A stretch of DNA of 25,668 nt from Utricularia gibba (taxonomy: Eukaryota > Streptophyta > Magnoliopsida > Lamiales > Lentibulariaceae). The stretch spans positions 1 to 25,668 of the forward strand of contig NEEC01000158.1 of assembly GCA_002189035.1 (NCBI GenBank). Direction: 5' to 3'. How positions within the stretch are numbered: position 1 is the stretch's first letter; each line of letters begins with the position of its first letter. Positions 20,995-25,668 of the stretch are shown here, piece by piece. The position numbers were made by a program, and so were the translations under genes. A model generated the notes under the pieces. It did not search any database, had not been told where the DNA came from, and was given only the letters and a program-made list of their open reading frames with translations.

Positions 20995-23306
20995 CCTTTT
21001 TTCGCCGGGCTAAAACTGACTTTGGGCTCATGCCCGGCGCGACCCCCAGCCCGTGTGCATACGCAGCAGCACCACGAGGCCACATGGGCTTGGTTAATGC
21101 CCGCGTGCTCGAGCAGCAGCCACAAGGCCATACGGCCGTGGAAAAAAGAAAACAACCATAAAATACAATAAGCCAAAAATAAAAAATAAAATTGATAAAC
21201 CCTTGGTTCGGTTCGGGCCCAATCAAAACCCGTAGGGTTTAACCCGTTCGGTTGAACAGAAAGACAACCCCATGGGTCATGCAAACTGTAATACCCAGAA
21301 TTTCATCGGGTTGGGTCCGAACCTGAATGGATCCAACCCAGGCCCATCTCTAATCATAATCATATGATATAGGTTTATTAAATTATAAATAATTGAAATA
21401 CATTATTTATTAAACCGTAGGATAACTGTGAAAGCTTCTTTGACTTAATTATTACCATTTGATCCTCAGTTGTACTTTGGATGGAGTGTGTATTTTTACT
21501 TTAGTCAATTTAATTAGCATTCGATCCTTGGTTATGATTCAGATCATATTTGCTATTTTTTTACTTTAAATATTTTTATTATCATTCGATCCTTAAGTAT
21601 AATGCGGATCGAGCGCGTATTTTTTATTTTAATATTTTTTATTAGCATTCGAACGTTAGGTATGCTGCGGATCGAGCGTATATTTTTCACTCTCATATTT
21701 TTATTAGCCTTAGATCCTTAGGTATACTTTGGATCGAGTGCATATTCATTTATTTTAAATCTTAATTAGCGTTCCACCGTTAGGAGCAATTTAGAACGTG
21801 TATACATTACAATGCCATGCCACACGGGCGTGGTTTACGCACAACCCACGCCCGTGTGCCCTTGCAATGTAAACACGCTCCACATTGCTCCTAAGGATCG
21901 AGCGTTTGTAAACCATCTCCACTCGATCCGAATCATGTCTAAAGACCGAAAGCCAATAAAAATATTAAAATAAAAAATATACGCTCGATCCGCATCATAT
22001 CTTAGAATCGAATGCAAATAGAATCGTTCAAATAAAAAATATACACGATTGGAATCTAACCAAGGATCGAATGCTAATTAAAATGATTAAAATAAAAATG
22101 CACACTCCATCCAAAGTATAACTAAGGGTCGAATGCTAATAAAATTAAAAACTAAGAAACTTTCACATGTAGTATATGCTTTAATAACTAACGTATTTAC
22201 ATTATTTATATTTTAATAAACATATATCACATGATTATAAAAATATTTTTTTTGTCATTGTAGAAAGCTCATCACGCCACGTACACCACCCTGGAGAGGT
22301 TTCAACAGCTGTTATGAACTCACAACCCCTTGCTCAGCAGATTCAGTAAAATTCTCTAACACTTGGGCTTCCAACGGATCATATCCCATATTCATTCATA
22401 CGAAATTGTGCAAGAATAATGTGACTTTGAGTTTGAACTAGATAGTAGGACGCTGATCGAAGAATGGCCCATCGAGTCTCTAAAATTGGCCGTCCTCGCT
22501 CAACAAATGTGTGGGTGCACGTGACATCCCAATTTCAACAAATGCATCATGATTTTCGTCGAGTGGGCCCATGAGCCCGTCCGAACCCGGGGCCCGGGCC
22601 AAGGGCCCCTCGAGAGCGCCCGCCTCAATACGAGGAGGTGTTCCTTCAAAAACCATATACGCGTCTCGTCACAACCCAACGTTAATAAATGCATCACTTT
22701 TTTTGGCGCGCTACTGCTGACTTTGGGCCCGAGTTCGGCACGACCTCCGCCCGATCAGGGTGCCCCCCCGAGAGCTCCTCCTTAAGTATAAAGTGTGTTG
22801 TTGAAAAAACGTGTGCGGTTCTCGTGACATCCTAACTTCAACAAATGCATCACGATTTTCGTCGAGTCGGACGGGACCGGGCTCCCGGGGCCCGGACGAG
22901 GCGCAGCGCCCGCTCCCCTCCCCCCAAAACTAGAAGGTGTTCCATGGAAAACCATTTAGGCGGCTCGTGACAACCCAAAGTTAATAAATGCATCACTTTC
23001 TTTGCCGGGCTACAATGACTTTACGCTCGAGCCTGGTACGACGTATGGGAAGATTCGAGTGCCCCCCGAGAGCGTCTCCACAAGTATAAAGCGTGTTGTT
23101 GAAAAAACCGTGTTGGGTGCACGTGACATCCTAATTTCAACAAATGTGTCACGATTTTCGCCGAGTGGGACCAGAGTGGGCTCATCAGCCAGACCGAACC
23201 CGGGGCCCAAGCCAAGGGCCCCTCGAGAGCGCCCCCCACAAAACTAGATGGTGTCCACGAAAAAAAATTAGGCGGCTCGTGATAACCCAACGCTAAGAAA
23301 TGCATC
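20995..23306. repeat. Array unit 10 (shortest copy, internal deletion)
   Basis: Foldback 21356-22238, hairpin 21821-21858, R1 22508, R2 22812, R3 23111. A net 13-bp deletion near 21905 removes most of the AACACAAGTTTCAA stretch of the right foldback arm. Three further bases are lost in that arm near 22045-22060. It reads CCACGTACACC near 22277 (C to T), shared only with unit 11, and TGTGTGGGTG instead of TGTGGGGTG at the R1 start. Confidence 0.95.
21356..22238. mobile_element. Foldback-like element, unit 10 (right arm deleted by 16 bp in total)
   Basis: 883 bp with the central hairpin at 21821-21858. A net 13-bp loss near 21905 and three single or double base losses near 22045-22060 all lie in the right arm. 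The left arm and hairpin are intact. Confidence 0.68.
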
Positions 23307-25631
23307 CCTTTTTTCGCCGGGCTAAAACTGACTTTGGGCTCATGCCCGGCGCGACCCCCAGCCCGTGTGCATACGCAGCAGCACCACGAGGCCACATGGG
23401 CTTGGTTAATGCCCGCGTGCTCGAGCAGCAGCCACAAGGCCATACGGCCGTGGAAAAAAAGAAAAAACAACCATAAAATACAATAAGCCAAAAATAAAAA
23501 ATAAAATTGATAAACCCTTGGTTCGGTTCGGGCCCAATCAAACCCGTAGGGTTTAACCCGTTCGGGTTGAACAGAAAGACAACCCCATGGGTCATGCAAA
23601 CTGTAATACCCAGAATTTCATCGGTTGGGTCCGAACCTGAATGGATCCAACCCAGGCCCATCTCTAATCATAATCATATGATATAGGTTTATTAAATTAT
23701 AAATAATTGAAATACATTATTTATTAAACCGTAGGATAACTGTGAAAGCTTCTTTGACTTAATTATTACCATTTGATCCTCAGTTGTACTTTGGATGGAG
23801 TGTGTATTTTTACTTTAGTCAATTTAATTAGCATTCGATCCTTGGTTATGATTCAGATCATATTTGCTATTTTTTTACTTTAAATATTTTTATTATCATT
23901 CGATCCTTAAGTATAATGCGGATCGAGCGCGTATTTTTTATTTTAATATTTTTTATTAGCATTCGAACGTTAGGTATGCTGCGGATCGAGCGTATATTTT
24001 TCACTCTCATATTTTTATTAGCCTTAGATCCTTAGGTATACTTTGGATCGAGTGCATATTCATTTATTTTAAATCTTAATTAGCGTTCCACCGTTAGGAG
24101 CAATTTAGAACGTGTATACATTACAATGCCATGCCACACGGGCGTGGTTTACGCACAACCCACGCCCGTGTGCCCTTGCAATGTAAACACGCTCCACATT
24201 GCTCCTAAGGATCGAGCGTTAACACAAGTTTCAAGTAAACCATCTCCACTCGATCCGAATCATGTCTAAAGACCGAAAGCCAATAAAAATATTAAAATAA
24301 AAAAATATACGCTCGATCCGCATCATATCTTAGAATCGAATGCAAATAGAATCGTTCAAATAAAAAATATACACTCGATTGGAATCAAACCAAGGATCGA
24401 ATGCTAATTAAAATGATTAAAATAAAAATGCACACTCCATCCAAAGTATAACTAAGGGTCGAATGCTAATAAAATTAAAAACTAAGAAACTTTCACATGT
24501 AGTATATGCTTTAATAACTAACGTATTTACATTATTTATATTTTAATAATATATCACATGATTATAAAAAATATTTTTTTTGTCATTGTAGAAAGCTCAT
24601 CACGCCACGTACACCACCCTGGAGAGGTTTCAACAGCTGTTATGAACTCACAACCCCTTGCTCAGCAGATTCAGTAAAATTCTCTAACACTTGGGCTTCC
24701 AACGGATCATATCCCATATTCATTCATACGAAATTGTGCAAGAATGTGACTTTGAGTTTGAACTAGATAGTAGGACGCTGATCGAAGAATGGCCCATCGA
24801 GTCTCTAAAATTGGCCGTCCTCGCTCAACAAATGTGGGGTGCACGTGACATCCCAATTTCAACAAATGCATCATGATTTTCGTCGAGTGGGCCCATGAGC
24901 CCGTCCGAACCCGGGCCCGGGCCAAGGGCCCCTCGAGAGCGCCCGCCTCAATACGAGGAGGTGTTCCTTCAAAAACCATACGCGTCTCGTCACAACCCAA
25001 CGTTAATAAATGCATCACTTTTTTTGGCGCGCTACTGCTGACTTTGGGCCCGAGTTCGGCACGACCTCCGGCCGATCAGGGTGCCCCCCCGAGAGCTCCT
25101 CCTTAAGTATAAAGTGTGTTGTTGAAAAAAACGGTGTGCGGTTCTCGTGACATCCTAACTTCAACAAATGCATCACGATTTTCGTCGAGTCGGACGGGAC
25201 CGGGCTCCCGGGGCCCGGACGAGGCGCAGCGCCCGCTCCCCTCCCCCCCAAAACTAGAAGGTGTTCCATGGAAAACCATTTAGGCGGCTCGTGACAACCC
25301 AAAGTTAATAAATGCATCACTTTCTTTGCCGGGCTACAATGACTTTACGCTCGAGCCTGGTACGACGTATGGGAAAGATTCGAGTGCCCCCCGAGAGCGT
25401 CTCCACAAGTATAAAGCGTGTTGTTGAAAAAACCGTGTTGGGTGCACGTGACATCCTAATTTCAACAAATGTGTCACGATTTTCGCCGAGTGGGACCAGA
25501 GTGGGCTCATCAGCCAGACCGAACCCGGGCCCAAGCCAAGGGCCCTCGAGAGCGCCCCCCCACAAAACTAGATGGTGTTCCACGAAAAAAAATTAGGCGG
25601 CTCGTGATAACCCAACGCTAAGAAATGCATC
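23307..25631. repeat. Array unit 11
   Basis: Foldback 23670-24565, hairpin 24135-24172, R1 24833, R2 25135, R3 25436. It shares the C-to-T change of unit 10 near 24610. Private changes include a 3-base loss near 24745 that removes a TAA from one frame of the exon-like stretch, a 3-base loss near 24550, loss of AT near 24980, one G lost in each of two GGGGCCC runs, and an extra A near 25376. Confidence 0.95.
23670..24565. mobile_element. Foldback-like element, unit 11
   Basis: 896 bp with the central hairpin at 24135-24172. It has small losses near 24387 and 24550 and an extra A near 24300, again all in the right arm. Confidence 0.68.
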
Positions 25632-25668
25632 CCTTTTTTCGCCGGGCTAAAACTGACTTTGGGCTCAT
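25632..25668. repeat. Partial array unit 12, cut by the window end
   Basis: Thirty-seven bases identical to the start of the other units (the truncated R3b lead-in). They show that the array continues past the right edge. Confidence 0.9.

Larger units (their letters stand above)
1..25668. repeat. Tandem array of ~2.33-kb composite satellite units (11 full copies plus 37 bp)
   Basis: The sequence at position 1 recurs in phase at 2326, 4659, 6994, 9330, 11664, 13997, 16331, 18665, 20995, 23307 and 25632, always in the same orientation and with no other DNA between copies. The unit start is arbitrary, because it is simply where the window begins. Each copy has the same internal order: GC-rich lead-in, A-rich tract, short inverted repeats, AT-rich foldback, exon-like single-copy stretch, then three GC-rich subrepeats. 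Copies differ by scattered small indels and few substitutions. Single BamHI (GGATCC) and HindIII (AAGCTT) sites were noticed per unit, so either enzyme should release a ladder of about 2.33 kb. No gene for transposition, replication or structural RNA was recognised. Whether the array is centromeric, subtelomeric or interstitial cannot be told from inside it. Confidence 0.97.

Noticed and set aside
23021-23661. Longer minus-strand frames of 192 and 122 codons in units 10-11
   Set aside because: They arise from single-base losses near 23255, 23541 and 23625 that fuse shorter frames. The equivalent regions in other units are split, and the two frames overlap each other.
1-25668. CRISPR array
   Set aside because: Repeats are 62, 150, 300 and 2334 bp and directly abut. 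There are no short repeats with unique spacers and no cas-like gene.
1-25668. rDNA or 5S repeat unit, or ribosomal intergenic spacer
   Set aside because: No rRNA sequence was recognised in any unit, and eleven consecutive units without a gene rule out a normal rDNA repeat. A spacer-derived satellite cannot be excluded.

Overview
The whole window is one head-to-tail tandem array. A unit of about 2.33 kb repeats eleven times (periods 2325, 2333, 2335, 2336, 2334, 2333, 2334, 2334, 2330, 2312 and 2325 bp), followed by 37 bp of a twelfth copy. Both window edges fall inside the array, so neither its flanks nor its true length can be seen. By eye the copies are nearly identical. Most differences are 1-2 base changes in homopolymer runs, plus a few larger indels in units 1, 10 and 11. 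I found no convincing protein-coding gene, rRNA, tRNA, CRISPR array or transposase. The many short open frames recur with the 2.33 kb period, overlap one another on both strands, and are broken by non-triplet indels between copies.

The unit is described here using unit 4 (6994-9329) as reference. (1) A GC-rich lead-in, made of the tail of a truncated subrepeat and about 90 bp of unrelated GC-rich DNA, runs to about 7140. (2) An A-rich tract (7141-7198). (3) A segment packed with short inverted repeats (7199-7354), carrying one telobox-like TAGGGTTT and ending in CCCATCTCTA. (4) An AT-rich foldback element (7358-8256), whose long inverted arms are themselves tandem arrays of a ~62-bp monomer (six on the left, five on the right), closed by a perfect 13-bp GC-rich hairpin at 7823-7860. 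(5) A single-copy stretch (8257-8525) that looks like a splice acceptor followed by a decayed exon. (6) Three GC-rich subrepeats R1, R2 and R3 (8526 to about 9385) of ~300 bp, each an a-b dimer of ~150-bp half-monomers. R3 is truncated and runs over the arbitrary unit boundary into the next copy. The result is two nested hierarchies in one unit: 150, 300 and 2334 bp, and 62 bp inside an inverted repeat.

The organism is most likely a eukaryote, and the style suggests a plant nuclear genome: a telobox-like motif, alternating GC-rich satellite and AT-rich foldback DNA, an acceptor-like polypyrimidine tract, and no prokaryotic genes in 25 kb. This is inference; no marker gene confirms it. The simplest history is that a foldback element and other fragments joined a ~150/300-bp GC-rich satellite, and the composite was then amplified and homogenised by unequal exchange, gene conversion or rolling-circle re-insertion. 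Diagnostic variants cluster in neighbouring copies (units 1-4, 6-8, 10-11), as expected for local homogenisation. Nothing here can be shown to be a functional system. The best candidates for a second look are the foldback with its invariant hairpin, and the composite satellite itself.
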